The notes under the pieces: model-generated
What the model saw: only the letters and a program-made list of their open reading frames with translations
Told to the model about the DNA's origin: nothing
Databases searched by the model: none
Made by a program: the position numbers and the translations under genes
NCBI RefSeq assembly: GCF_000934755.1
Contig: NZ_JYNP01000015.1
Coordinates: 62,001-126,000 of the forward strand
Length of the DNA: 64,000 nucleotides
Source: Desulfonatronovibrio magnus
Lineage (GTDB): Bacteria > Desulfobacterota > Desulfovibrionia > Desulfovibrionales > Desulfonatronovibrionaceae
Direction of reading: 5' to 3'
Shown here: positions 8,813 through 16,732 of the stretch, one piece after another
Layout: every line of letters starts with the position of its first letter
How positions within the stretch are numbered: position 1 is the first letter of the stretch

Positions 8813-9889
8813 ATGGGACGGACAATCATTCCTTTTGGCCCTCAACACCCTGTTCTGCCTGAACCGATTCACCTTAAACTGACTGTGGAAGACGAAATAA
8901 TCACTGATGTAGTTCCAGGTTTTGGTTATGTGCACCGGGGTTTAGAGACTCTGGTTTCCAAAAAAGATTTCAAACAGATGGTCCAGGTGGTGGAAAGAGT
9001 CTGCGGAATATGCAGCTGCATTCAGGCTTTAACCTATATCCAGGCCATGGAAGAAATGTACGAACTTGAGGTGCCTCCCCGAGCCAGGTATTTACGTGTA
9101 ATCTGGTCTGAACTGCACAGAGCCCACAGCCACCTGCTCTGGATGGGCCTTTTCGCTGATGCCTTTGGCTTTGAAAGCCTTTTTATGCAGTGCTGGAAAA
9201 TTCGGGAAAAAATCATGGATATTCAGGAGTCTACTGCAGGCAACAGGGTCATTATTTCCGTAAACATTATCGGAGGCACAAGATATGATCTGGAACAGGA
9301 TCAGCTGACACAAATCCTTGATGTAGTCCAGCAGGTTGAGCAGGACCTGCTTAAATTACAAAAGGTCTTTTTTGAAGACTATTCAGTCCAGAAAAGAACC
9401 AGAGGAATAGCAGTTCTGACAAAAGATGAAGCATATGAACTTGGATGTGTAGGTCCCATGCTTAGAGCCAGTGGCGTGGCTCAGGACGCAAGACAGACCG
9501 GCTATGCAGCCTATGGTGAGCTGGACTTTGAGCCTGTGGTGGAAACTGAAGGTGACTGCTTCGCCAGAACCAAAGTTCGTTTCAGAGAAGTATTGCAGTG
9601 TATTGAACTGGTCCGTAAAGCCATCTCAAAGCTTCCTGAAGGCGAAGTCTCAGTCAAGGTCAAGGGGAATCCCAAAGGCGAGGCCATGGGCAGAACAGAG
9701 CAGCCGCGAGGTGAACTGATACATTATGTTCTGGCCAATGGTTCCAAATATCTCGACAGGTTGCGCATAAGAACTCCTACTTTTGCCAACACGCCGGCAT
9801 TAATGAAGATGCTGCCCGGCCAGGACCTGGCTTCGGCTCCTGTAGTACTCATGTCTATTGACCCATGTGTCAGCTGTACTGAACGATAG
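8813..9889 (+). CDS. echE: Ech hydrogenase large subunit EchE (NiFe catalytic subunit)
   Basis: A 358-residue NuoD/group 4 hydrogenase large subunit. N-terminal PFGPQHPVLPEP and GYVHRGLE are family motifs; the nickel ligands are the two CxxC pairs, RVCGICS near residue 64 and DPCVSC five residues from the end. The protein ends shortly after the second pair, without the long C-terminal extension that maturation endopeptidases cleave in many hydrogenases. One oddity: the histidine usually four residues after the first CxxC in NiFe hydrogenases is glutamine here (CGICSCIQ). All four cysteine ligands are present, so an active NiFe site is expected. Role: reversible ferredoxin-dependent proton reduction. 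Confidence 0.93.
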   Translation: MGRTIIPFGPQHPVLPEPIHLKLTVEDEIITDVVPGFGYVHRGLETLVSKKDFKQMVQVVERVCGICSCIQALTYIQAMEEMYELEVPPRARYLRVIWSELHRAHSHLLWMGLFADAFGFESLFMQCWKIREKIMDIQESTAGNRVIISVNIIGGTRYDLEQDQLTQILDVVQQVEQDLLKLQKVFFEDYSVQKRTRGIAVLTKDEAYELGCVGPMLRASGVAQDARQTGYAAYGELDFEPVVETEGDCFARTKVRFREVLQCIELVRKAISKLPEGEVSVKVKGNPKGEAMGRTEQPRGELIHYVLANGSKYLDRLRIRTPTFANTPALMKMLPGQDLASAPVVLMSIDPCVSCTER

Positions 9890-9897
9890 GGATATTT

Positions 9898-10257
9898 ATG
9901 CTTAATTTTACTTCGGAAATTTTCAAAAATTTTACGCGCAAAAAGGCTACCCGCGACTACCCGCGAGTTAAAAGAGAGCCATTTCCCAAGGCCAGAGGAC
10001 GGATAGGTATTAATATTGATGAGTGTATCCTCTGCTCCATATGCGCTAAGAAATGTCCATCAAGCTGCATTGCGGTGGACAAGAAAAGCGGACAATGGGA
10101 GCTTGATCCCATGGCCTGTGTTTATTGCGGTATCTGCGTTCAAGTCTGCCCGACCCAGTGCTTAATTCATGAAAATCAGCCCAATTTCCCTGTCCATGAC
10201 AAATTTCTGCAGCAGCACTCACGTCCACCCATTGTCAAATCCAGCAAAAATAAATAA
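9898..10257 (+). CDS. echF: Ech hydrogenase subunit EchF (2[4Fe-4S] ferredoxin-like)
   Basis: A 119-residue iron-sulfur protein of the NuoI type with two complete CxxCxxCxxxCP motifs, CILCSICAKKCP and CVYCGICVQVCP, for two [4Fe-4S] clusters. It is the entry/exit point for electrons from soluble ferredoxin and hands them to the cluster in EchC. It starts eight bases after echE and ends the ech run; a family A-like palindrome follows before the next gene. No hydrogenase maturation (hyp) genes are in the window. Confidence 0.93.
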   Translation: MLNFTSEIFKNFTRKKATRDYPRVKREPFPKARGRIGINIDECILCSICAKKCPSSCIAVDKKSGQWELDPMACVYCGICVQVCPTQCLIHENQPNFPVHDKFLQQHSRPPIVKSSKNK

Positions 10258-10298
10258 ATCTAAAAATTAAACCTTTGGTGTGAACCAGGTCAGATTCT

Positions 10299-10395
10299 AA
10301 AGCCTGTTTGCCTCACAAAGAACACTTTAGAGGCATATGTTATAACTCAAGTGGCCCCCTGGGGTCGCTTTACCACTTTCCTTAAACAGGCTAAA
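10299..10395. repeat. palindromic repeat related to family A, downstream of echF
   Basis: The left arm AAGCCTGTTT (10301-10310) is complementary to AAACAGGCT near 10384-10392. Between them, GTGGCCCCCTGGGGTCGC and CTTTCCTTAAAC resemble the right side of the full family A elements. It could double as the end-of-operon structure. Confidence 0.5.
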
Positions 10396-10450
10396 CATTA
10401 CTAAAAATATATAAATTCGCTGCAAAGTCATTATCAAAGGAGAGAGAATT

Positions 10451-10795
10451 ATGAAGGCTATTCATTGCGGGATTACATCAAGAGAGTATAAAGACCATCC
10501 CAAATTTGCAGGGGTAAAGATCGCAATTCTTATTAAAAGCACTGATTCTGAAGCAGTCAGTGTATCAGAATTACAGGTTGACCCAGGAGTCAAGGCACCC
10601 ATCCATACCCATGACTTGCAAATAGACTCTATTTACGTTGTTTCAGGCACTGCCAGGGCCTATATCAACCAGGAGTGGATAGAAGTAAGCGCCGGTGACT
10701 ATATATATGTGCCAGCCACAGCAGAGCACGGATTACACAATACAGGTGACGAAATCTTACGGCTTTTTGTTCATCACAGCCCCCCATTATTTTAA
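10451..10795 (+). CDS. single-domain cupin protein
   Basis: A 114-residue protein with one cupin barrel. The first motif is PGVKAPIHTHDLQIDSIYVV: the HxH metal ligands are present, but the usual glutamate position is occupied by an aspartate/serine. The second motif, AGDYIYVPATAEHGLHN, has the third histidine. An AAAGGAGAGAG ribosome site precedes the ATG. Substrate and function cannot be read from sequence; small cupins of this type include metal-binding sensors, sugar isomerases and dioxygenase-like proteins. It stands alone between the ech operon and minus-strand genes. Confidence 0.8.
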   Translation: MKAIHCGITSREYKDHPKFAGVKIAILIKSTDSEAVSVSELQVDPGVKAPIHTHDLQIDSIYVVSGTARAYINQEWIEVSAGDYIYVPATAEHGLHNTGDEILRLFVHHSPPLF

Positions 10796-10845
10796 GCCTG
10801 AAGTCTGGCTTGAGAGATAAAAGCATATTTCAGGCTTAGGAATGT

Positions 10846-10930
10846 GGCACAGGGACTGGCACTTTTGTTGCAAAACAGTCCGGCTGTTTTGCGGTTTTAG
10901 GTCGGCAAAAGTGCCTGTCCCCGGTGGCCA
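10846..10930. repeat. imperfect palindrome related to family A
   Basis: GGGACTGGCACTTTTG pairs with CAAAAGTGCCTGTCCCC around an inner palindrome (GCAAAACAGTCC...GGCTGTTTTGC). The GTGGCA-CAGGGACTGGC segment resembles family A ends. It lies between the convergent cupin and 11011-11235 genes and may act as a bidirectional transcript end. Confidence 0.55.
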
Positions 10931-11010
10931 ATGCAGTTCATAACTCAATGTCTCTGTAGTGCTACGATTGTAACCGGAAAACTGATAACTGACTGGCAAA
11001 AGTTAATAGA

Positions 11011-11235
11011 TTATTGCGGTGTACCCTGTGTTTCCTGGGACTGGGCCTTAAGTTGTTCATTTAGATCTGTCAGCCCGCTGGCCATGGAATTGATAAAGCT
11101 TGCTGCCTGATTGATAGGTATTATAAGAGATCCGACTTCGTTTTGCGTTTCATTGGGTCCATTCTGATACAGGTTGATGCGCAGGTTGTTGTTGGAAAAC
11201 GAAAGTGTGGTCAATCCATCGGCAAAGATATGCAT
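11011..11235 (-). CDS. small protein of unknown function
   Basis: A 74-residue protein that I do not recognise. An ATG at 11235 is preceded by AAGGGAG at good spacing, so I prefer it to an upstream GTG at 11265. The predicted protein (starting MHIFADGLTTLSF) has beta-like alternating segments in the first 45 residues (NLRINLYQNG, VGSLIIPINQAASFINSM) and a polar glutamine-rich tail. No signal peptide or membrane helix. The clean ribosome site and lack of low-complexity sequence support a real gene. It stands alone between two palindromic repeats. Confidence 0.6.
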   Translation of the reverse strand: MHIFADGLTTLSFSNNNLRINLYQNGPNETQNEVGSLIIPINQAASFINSMASGLTDLNEQLKAQSQETQGTPQ

Positions 11236-11369
11236 TTGTTTCTCCCTTGGTTTTGATTTGTGCACAGGCAGTGCCTGTAATTTACATGTTATCAGGCTTC
11301 AATCATGCTCTTATCGTAGCTATTACTCAAAAACACTAACTTTGAGCAGACAGCCTGTTTAAAAAAGGG

Positions 11370-11549
11370 TATCTGTTTAGCGCTTTGCATGTGGCATGGC
11401 TTCCTGCCCGGAGGCATACAGCCCGGAGGGGGACTGGCTCTTCCGGGACCCACTTGTCCCAAAAAGAAGATATTTTAAGCACAAAATGATGTTCAAGTGG
11501 GTCCCGGAGTGCCTGTCCCCTGCTTTCCTTAAAAGCGCTAAACAGATAC
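11370..11549. repeat. full-length dispersed palindromic repeat (family A)
   Basis: A 180-base element with terminal inverted arms TATCTGTTTAGCGCTTT and AAAAGCGCTAAACAGATA, and inner complementary blocks (CCCGGAGGGGGACTGGCTC / GAGTGCCTGTCCCC; GGGACCCACTTG / CAAGTGGGTCCC). It is closely matched by 25307-25490 and, in its left half, by 1342-1444. The long minus- and plus-strand open frames inside are by-products of the palindrome. Confidence 0.88.
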
Positions 11550-11590
11550 AAAAAAGGAAAGGGCAACCTGTTGCGCAGGCTGCCCGATAT

Positions 11591-11878
11591 TTATCTGAAT
11601 GTTTTATGGCAAAATTGCATGGCATCATTTAGGGAGTCCATGAGCTGGACTACAGTGCCAAAGTCTTCATGCCTTGCTGCTTGCAGGAGTTGAGTGGCAA
11701 GGTGTGAAAAATCCTCGGCCTCGCCAATCCACTCGTCATCAGCCAGCATGGGCATGAGTCTCGCGAGCCTGGTAAACTCCTGCAGGGGTTTAAGCTCAGG
11801 CATCTTGTTGTTGTCGATCTGATGGGAAATGTCTTCATATACCTTTTCAAGTTCTTTTTTTACATTCTTGAAATCCAT
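11591..11878 (-). CDS. small helical protein of unknown function, downstream of the slipin gene
   Basis: A 95-residue acidic, mostly alpha-helical protein without cysteine motifs, signal peptide or membrane helix; I do not recognise the family. The N-terminus MDFKNVKKELEKVYEDIS looks like a coiled coil. It starts 33 bases after the slipin stop, so it is probably the third gene of the nfeD-slipin transcription unit, which hints at a membrane-stress role, but that is only context. Family A element 11370-11549 follows its 3' end. Confidence 0.65.
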   Translation of the reverse strand: MDFKNVKKELEKVYEDISHQIDNNKMPELKPLQEFTRLARLMPMLADDEWIGEAEDFSHLATQLLQAARHEDFGTVVQLMDSLNDAMQFCHKTFR

Positions 11879-11911
11879 CGCAGTACCATCCCGCCTGTCT
11901 CTTGAGATTAG

Positions 11912-12703
11912 CTAAGCCTTTTCAGGCGAGGAATCTTGCTTAGTCATCCCGGAATGAGCGCTTACAACACTCTTAAGGGCGCTAAACATGTCAATGGGTA
12001 TTGGAATTACAGTAGAATTACTGGCCTGAGAAGTCATCTGCAGCATGGTTTGCAAGTATCTTAGCTGCAAAGCGGCCGGGTGATCAGAAATGATCTTGGC
12101 AGCATCTGAAAGCTTGTCAGCAGCCTGGAATTCACCTTCAGCAGCAATGACCTTGGCTCGTCTTTCTCTTTCTGCTTCTGCCTGACGGGCCATGGCTCTT
12201 TGCATTTCCTGTGGAAGATCAATGTATTTTAGTTCAACAGAGGTTACCTTGATACCCCATGCGTCAGTCTGTTCATCGAGAATGGACTGGATCTTTGAAT
12301 TCAACTTGTCGCGTTGAGAAAGAATTTCGTCAAGCTCGGCTGCACCGCATACACTTCTTAGTGTTGTCTGTGAAAGCTGGGAAGTTGCAAAGTGAAAATC
12401 TTCAATCTCAAGGATGGCGCTCTGAGGAGAAACAACTCTGTAGTAAACAACAGCATTTACCTTGATGCTGACGTTATCCTGAGTAATAACCTCCTGGTGA
12501 GGAACATCCAGGGTTACAATACGCAGCTGGGTTCGGACCATTTTATCAAGAATAGGAATGAGTATGATGAGTCCGGGGCCCTTGACGCTTAAAAAACGTC
12601 CCAATCGAAAAACCACAGCTCTTTCGTACTCATTGAGGATCCTGATAGCGTTCATAAGAAATAGAACTACCAGAATAATAATCGGTAAGGCATAAGTCAG
12701 CAT
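11912..12703 (-). CDS. slipin (SPFH/band 7 stomatin-like membrane protein)
   Basis: A 263-residue stomatin homologue. An N-terminal membrane hairpin/helix (residues 4-20) leads into the SPFH domain, with the slipin signatures [29 protein letters not shown] and [22 protein letters not shown], then an alpha-helical oligomerisation tail. It forms ring-shaped scaffolds on the membrane. It lies 20 bases downstream of a gene for an NfeD/ClpP-class membrane protease, the classic pairing in which the protease cleaves the C-terminal region of the stomatin partner (shown for the Pyrococcus 1510/1511 pair). Confidence 0.93.
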   Translation of the reverse strand: MLTYALPIIILVVLFLMNAIRILNEYERAVVFRLGRFLSVKGPGLIILIPILDKMVRTQLRIVTLDVPHQEVITQDNVSIKVNAVVYYRVVSPQSAILEIEDFHFATSQLSQTTLRSVCGAAELDEILSQRDKLNSKIQSILDEQTDAWGIKVTSVELKYIDLPQEMQRAMARQAEAERERRAKVIAAEGEFQAADKLSDAAKIISDHPAALQLRYLQTMLQMTSQASNSTVIPIPIDMFSALKSVVSAHSGMTKQDSSPEKA

Positions 12704-12723
12704 GTAAACCTCCTGAAAAAAAT

Positions 12724-14016
12724 TTAAGTCTTAATATGTATGGTCATTCCTTCAATTCTGTCTATATTCACTTCCTGTCCCGGCTCAAGCTCAACAGGCT
12801 CGTCCGAGCGAGCCTTCCATATCTCTCCGCGCACCCTGACCTGTCCTTCCCTGCCCTTCCAGTTGATAATCTTGACAATATCCTGGGTAATGCCGGACGT
12901 ACTTGTTTTGGGGGCAAGCTGCGACTTCCCTATAAGATAGGCCAGCAACAGGAGCACCACTGTCATTATGGATATTACGGGAATAATTGTCATAGTCGGT
13001 AACTGAAAAAATGGATATCCTGAGTCAAATAAAAACAATGACCCAAAGAAAAAACTAACCAATGCGGCCGTAGTAAGCAAGCCGAATGTTGGGACATTAA
13101 CCTCAATGAGAACGAAAATAAACCCCAGAACAAGCAATAAGATACCAGTAACATTAGTTGGCAGGACTGACAATGAATAAAGTCCCACTACCAGACATAC
13201 CGCCCCCACCACACCGGGAAATACCGCTCCTGGATTGGAAAATTCAAAAAAAAGACCGACCATGCCTGCCAGAAAAAGCAGGTAAGCAATCTGCGGATGT
13301 AGAAGCCATGAAAGTATCTTGTACTTCAGCCCCGGCTCAAACTCAACGATTTCTACGTCTGCAGGCTCAAAATAAATATCCTCACCTTGAAATGTCACGC
13401 CTCTCTTGCCCATTTGAGACAGTAAATCGTGCTGAGATCCTGCTATAAGGTCAATAACCTTGAGCTGAAGAGCTTCTGCAGCGTCGAGGTTTGCGCTTTC
13501 CAGCACAGCTGCTTCATACCAGTCAACATTTCTACCTCGCTCCTGGGCCACGGACCTGATCAGGCTTAAAAGATCATTGACAATTTTTTTGGCCATGGTG
13601 TCTTCTGCTTCCTGCCCTGAAATATCTACTGGTGAAGCAGAACCTATGGTGGATTGCGGACTCATGACTGCCAGATCCGAGGCAGCTACAAGAAATACGC
13701 CTGCTGAAGCAGCCCTTGCACCATCCGGGGTAACCCATACCGTAACAGGAACATCTGCATTCAAGATGAGTTTGACCATATTCCGCATGGACTCAGCAAG
13801 CCCGCCAGGAGTATCCAGTTCCACAATAAGATTGATAAAACCTTCTTCTGAGGCCATTCTTAATGCGTTATCAAGCAACTCCTCCTGGGCAGGAGTAATT
13901 GGACCGTCAATGTTGACTGTAAGTATCCTGTGTCTGTTGGTTTCAGCAGATAAGGACCAGGTCAGCAGCAAAAAAACTGAAGCCATGAGCATAATAATAT
14001 ATTTCTTCATGATCAT
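12724..14016 (-). CDS. NfeD-family membrane-bound serine protease (ClpP-class, with C-terminal NfeD OB domain)
   Basis: A 430-residue protein. Signal peptide (residues 1-24), then a ClpP/crotonase-fold protease domain to about residue 230: the serine lies in [13 protein letters not shown] and a candidate catalytic lysine in the AKKIVNDLL helix, as in the Pyrococcus 1510 Ser-Lys dyad. Four to five membrane helices follow (about 235-360), and the NfeD OB-fold ends the protein ([16 protein letters not shown]). Long-form NfeD proteins of this layout are always linked to slipins, as here. Probable role: quality control of membrane scaffold proteins. Confidence 0.93.
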   Translation of the reverse strand: MIMKKYIIMLMASVFLLLTWSLSAETNRHRILTVNIDGPITPAQEELLDNALRMASEEGFINLIVELDTPGGLAESMRNMVKLILNADVPVTVWVTPDGARAASAGVFLVAASDLAVMSPQSTIGSASPVDISGQEAEDTMAKKIVNDLLSLIRSVAQERGRNVDWYEAAVLESANLDAAEALQLKVIDLIAGSQHDLLSQMGKRGVTFQGEDIYFEPADVEIVEFEPGLKYKILSWLLHPQIAYLLFLAGMVGLFFEFSNPGAVFPGVVGAVCLVVGLYSLSVLPTNVTGILLLVLGFIFVLIEVNVPTFGLLTTAALVSFFFGSLFLFDSGYPFFQLPTMTIIPVISIMTVVLLLLAYLIGKSQLAPKTSTSGITQDIVKIINWKGREGQVRVRGEIWKARSDEPVELEPGQEVNIDRIEGMTIHIKT

Positions 14017-14089
14017 CCTTTGAGTATTTGGAAAGAATTACACATTTATGAAAAACAGACCGGAAATAAATTCAGAACCTGCAAAAGTT

Positions 14090-14225
14090 TAGCCCTGTTT
14101 TCAGGAAAGCAGGGTCAGGCACTCCGGGCCCTACTTGAGCAGTAACCGATGTTTTGAACGTGTCATTTATATGGCAATCAGGTCCCGGAAAAGCCTGGCC
14201 TCATGACACATCCTGAGGTTTGAAC
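14090..14225. repeat. degenerate palindromic repeat related to family A
   Basis: It begins GTTTAGCCCTGTTTTCAGGA and carries GTCAGGCACTCCGGGCCCTA, AACCGATGTTTTGAACGTGT and a terminal TTTGAACTATTAC. The same block order (arm, AGGAAAGCAGGG, AACCGATGTTT, arm ending in TATTAC/TGTTAC) is found at 57230-57380 and partly at 19322-19462. Confidence 0.6.
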
Positions 14226-14237
14226 TATTACAAAAGG

Positions 14238-14867
14238 TTAATACCTTTGTGATGAAAACTGTTTGAGAATATTCCAGGTCAGCCCCTTAAGAATTCTGTT
14301 GTCGGGAAGCAGAGAGTTAAGGTCAGGTAAAGCAACAACCACATGCTCATCCAAAGTATGAACTCCGTATGAAAAATCCTTGTTTTTGAATAATATGTTA
14401 TAGGCCGGTGCTCCGAATATAAAAACATAAGCCGGTTTGATAAGGGACAGCCCCTTGAAAAAAATTGCCCTGTCAGAAAATTGTTTTTCCTGCTCTAAGC
14501 TGGAAAGTGGCCAGAAAGTATAATCTTTTTGCGGCCAGCCTAGACTTTTTATGATATTATTAAGTAATGCTCCTCTGGAATTTGTAAATCCCTGTTCAAT
14601 ATCTAAAGACAGTTCATAATATGACCAGAGGGAATAGGCAGGCCTCTTATAAGGCAACAATGCAGCAGGTATGTCTGTGTTAAATGTGGGCTTTGGAGGG
14701 TCAGTTGGTTGCAATGACACTTCAGGTTGAACTGGAGGTTGAGCAGCAACTGGTTTTTTTACAGGTTGCTTTAAACTGGACATGGGCATGGGCCTGGCAC
14801 CAAGTATGTATTTTATGCCGTGAGCACGCAAAAACGATTGATAAAAACTTAAATCAGGCTGAACCAA
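14238..14867 (-). CDS. protein of unknown function, coupled to coaBC
   Basis: A 209-residue protein I cannot assign. A short N-terminal segment (residues 1-25) is followed by a proline-rich linker (about 30-65) and a C-terminal domain of about 140 residues with blocks SLWSYYELSLDIEQGF, FIFGAPAYNILFKNK and VVALPDLNSLLPD. The last two faintly recall the glycine/alanine loop and the C-terminal region of uracil-DNA-glycosylase-like folds, but this is weak. It starts with TTG behind GGAGG and overlaps the end of coaBC by 19 bases, so translation is coupled. Confidence 0.7.
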   Translation of the reverse strand: MVQPDLSFYQSFLRAHGIKYILGARPMPMSSLKQPVKKPVAAQPPVQPEVSLQPTDPPKPTFNTDIPAALLPYKRPAYSLWSYYELSLDIEQGFTNSRGALLNNIIKSLGWPQKDYTFWPLSSLEQEKQFSDRAIFFKGLSLIKPAYVFIFGAPAYNILFKNKDFSYGVHTLDEHVVVALPDLNSLLPDNRILKGLTWNILKQFSSQRY

Positions 14868-16069
14868 TCTATCAACCTCCAGGCTACTTCTGCCTTGGAA
14901 AGTTTTGGCCAGGTCTCCCGGCGACCATGCTTATCCATTACAAATACCTTGTTGTCATTACTGCCAAAGGGAGTCTGCAGGGGTTGCACATGATTGGCGA
15001 CGATAATATCAAGCTGCTTGTTTCTGAGCTTAAGGTGGGCATTTTCTTCTAAGTGGTCTGCTTCAGCAGCAAATCCTGCAATTGTCTGATGACTGGTTTT
15101 CCGAGATGACATCTCAGCCAGAATATCAGGATTGGAGTTCATTTCCCAGCAAACGCTTTTTATGCCATGTTTTTTAAATTTTGCATCAGGACATGGTACA
15201 GGTGCAAAATCAGAGACTGCAGCACTGAAAATTCCTTTGTCACATTTGTGCCATAGAGATGAACAGGCATCAAACATTCCCATAGCTGTGGTTACAGCTA
15301 TGGGCTCAAATCCGGGCAATCCGGAAACAGGGGCCATGGGACCGTGAACAAAATAGACTTGAGCGCCTCTTATCCAGCAGGCCAGAGCTATGGCCAGCCC
15401 CATTTTTCCGGATGATGGATTGCTTAAAAAACGAACCAGATCATAATACTCATGAGTAGGTCCGGCTGTAATCAGAACCTTCTGTCCTTCAAGGTCGTTT
15501 GCACCGAGAGACCTGAGCACATGATAATATAAATCAGCTACTGGAGCCAGTCGCCCGGTCCCGGTCTGTCCGCAGGCAACCGAACCTTCATGGGGCATAA
15601 TAATAGTATGACCTCTTTTGATCAAAACATCAATATTATGAACAACTGCGCTGTTGTCCCACATGGCAGGATTCATGGCAGGGCAAAAGTAAGCTGCTCC
15701 CTTCCAGGCTAGAAGCTGTGTTGAGAGAAGATCATCGCCCAGTCCACAGGCAGCCTTGCTGATTATGTTTGCTGTGGCAGGCGCTACAAAAAAAGAATGA
15801 GCTGTCCGGCCTGGAGAAAGATGAGAAAATATATCAGCCTGGTCATATTCAGAGCCTGAATACACGGGATCCGCTCCTAAGGCCTGAAGACTTAAAGGCG
15901 TGACAAAAGAGGCTGCAGAATTGGTGAGGGTCGCTCCAGCATCAATATGAGATTTCTTCAGCAGACGCAGCAGTTCCAGAATTTTATAAGCTGCCACACT
16001 GCCGGTAAGTCCAAAATGGACTCGTTTACCTCTGAAAATTTTGAATACCGGATAATGATGCTGGAGCAT
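14849..16069 (-). CDS. coaBC: bifunctional phosphopantothenoylcysteine decarboxylase/phosphopantothenate-cysteine ligase
   Basis: A 406-residue two-domain enzyme of coenzyme A synthesis. The CoaC flavoprotein half (about 1-190) has GLTGSVAAYK, the PAMNPAMW motif and ACGQTGTGRL with the catalytic cysteine. The CoaB half (from about 195) has the nucleotide-binding ITAGPTHEYYDLVRFLSNPS followed by SGKMG. The order of reactions is ligation of cysteine to 4'-phosphopantothenate, then decarboxylation to 4'-phosphopantetheine. Normal length. An unassigned gene overlaps its 3' end. Confidence 0.96.
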   Translation of the reverse strand: MLQHHYPVFKIFRGKRVHFGLTGSVAAYKILELLRLLKKSHIDAGATLTNSAASFVTPLSLQALGADPVYSGSEYDQADIFSHLSPGRTAHSFFVAPATANIISKAACGLGDDLLSTQLLAWKGAAYFCPAMNPAMWDNSAVVHNIDVLIKRGHTIIMPHEGSVACGQTGTGRLAPVADLYYHVLRSLGANDLEGQKVLITAGPTHEYYDLVRFLSNPSSGKMGLAIALACWIRGAQVYFVHGPMAPVSGLPGFEPIAVTTAMGMFDACSSLWHKCDKGIFSAAVSDFAPVPCPDAKFKKHGIKSVCWEMNSNPDILAEMSSRKTSHQTIAGFAAEADHLEENAHLKLRNKQLDIIVANHVQPLQTPFGSNDNKVFVMDKHGRRETWPKLSKAEVAWRLIDWFSLI

Positions 16070-16089
16070 TTTCTGTCCTGAATAGTCTC

Positions 16090-16548
16090 CTAATAGCTCG
16101 CATTAAGCTTGGGAGAAATCCAAAGCTGCAGTTCAGAGCTGAACGACCTTTCAATGATACGCATGGTGCACAATCGATCGCCTTTGTCAAAGGTCATGAT
16201 ATAACTGCCATATTTGATGTAACTGAGCAGCCTCCAGCCTTCATTCTGCATCGCCACCTGCAGATAGTTGAATAGCGATTCGCTGTCCACCCTGCCAGAA
16301 AATGTCAGCATTCCGGCCTTGATATCCTGAGACTCAAAAAGAATTGAGTCTTTTGTGTTAAGATTCATCCCCTTGGGAATAGGGATGTCTTCAAAATCAA
16401 AATACCTGTGTGTTGCAGGCTGCACATCTGAAGTATCTTCCTCAAAAGTCTCTCTTTCTTGAAAGTTGTCACTGGCCGGGCTGGAGCGCATGGTGTTGCA
16501 GCCGGTCAACAACATAATGATAACCAGCAGGTAAAAAAACTTATGCAT
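16090..16548 (-). CDS. predicted lipoprotein of unknown function
   Basis: A 152-residue protein with a lipoprotein signal: hydrophobic MHKFFYLLVIIMLL followed by the lipobox LTGC (cysteine at about residue 17). I chose the ATG at 16548, which has AAGGAG at ideal spacing; the frame extends 38 codons further up but that part does not look like protein. The mature domain has a compact alpha/beta pattern (FEDIPIPKGMNL, AGMLTFSGRVD, ESLFNYLQVAMQNEGWRLLS, YGSYIMTFDKGDRLC) seen in small outer-membrane lipoproteins of Desulfovibrio-type bacteria. Function not known. Confidence 0.8.
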   Translation of the reverse strand: MHKFFYLLVIIMLLTGCNTMRSSPASDNFQERETFEEDTSDVQPATHRYFDFEDIPIPKGMNLNTKDSILFESQDIKAGMLTFSGRVDSESLFNYLQVAMQNEGWRLLSYIKYGSYIMTFDKGDRLCTMRIIERSFSSELQLWISPKLNASY

Positions 16549-16732
16549 AATGTTCTCCTTGGTAAAAAAATGATATTTACTCAAGGTGAAATCTGCATCC
16601 TGCCGCTTTATTTTTATTGCCTGCTGGATACAGAATCCACCTGTATGTTTTTTTCTTGTCAACTAAGCCCTGGTTAAACGCTCATAAGTATAAATGCAGT
16701 GCCCAGTTGTTTTCTGTTATCCTTATGCCCAG

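Noticed and set aside
10857-10872. Perfect sigma-54 promoter match on the plus strand (TGGCAC, five bases, TTGCA)
   Set aside because: It lies inside a palindromic repeat, and no plus-strand gene follows for many kilobases except across convergent genes; the match is most likely created by the repeat sequence.
11336-11632. Overlapping open frames of 76-83 codons on both strands
   Set aside because: They lie in family A element DNA and are repeated almost unchanged at 25278-25490; they reflect the palindrome, not genes.
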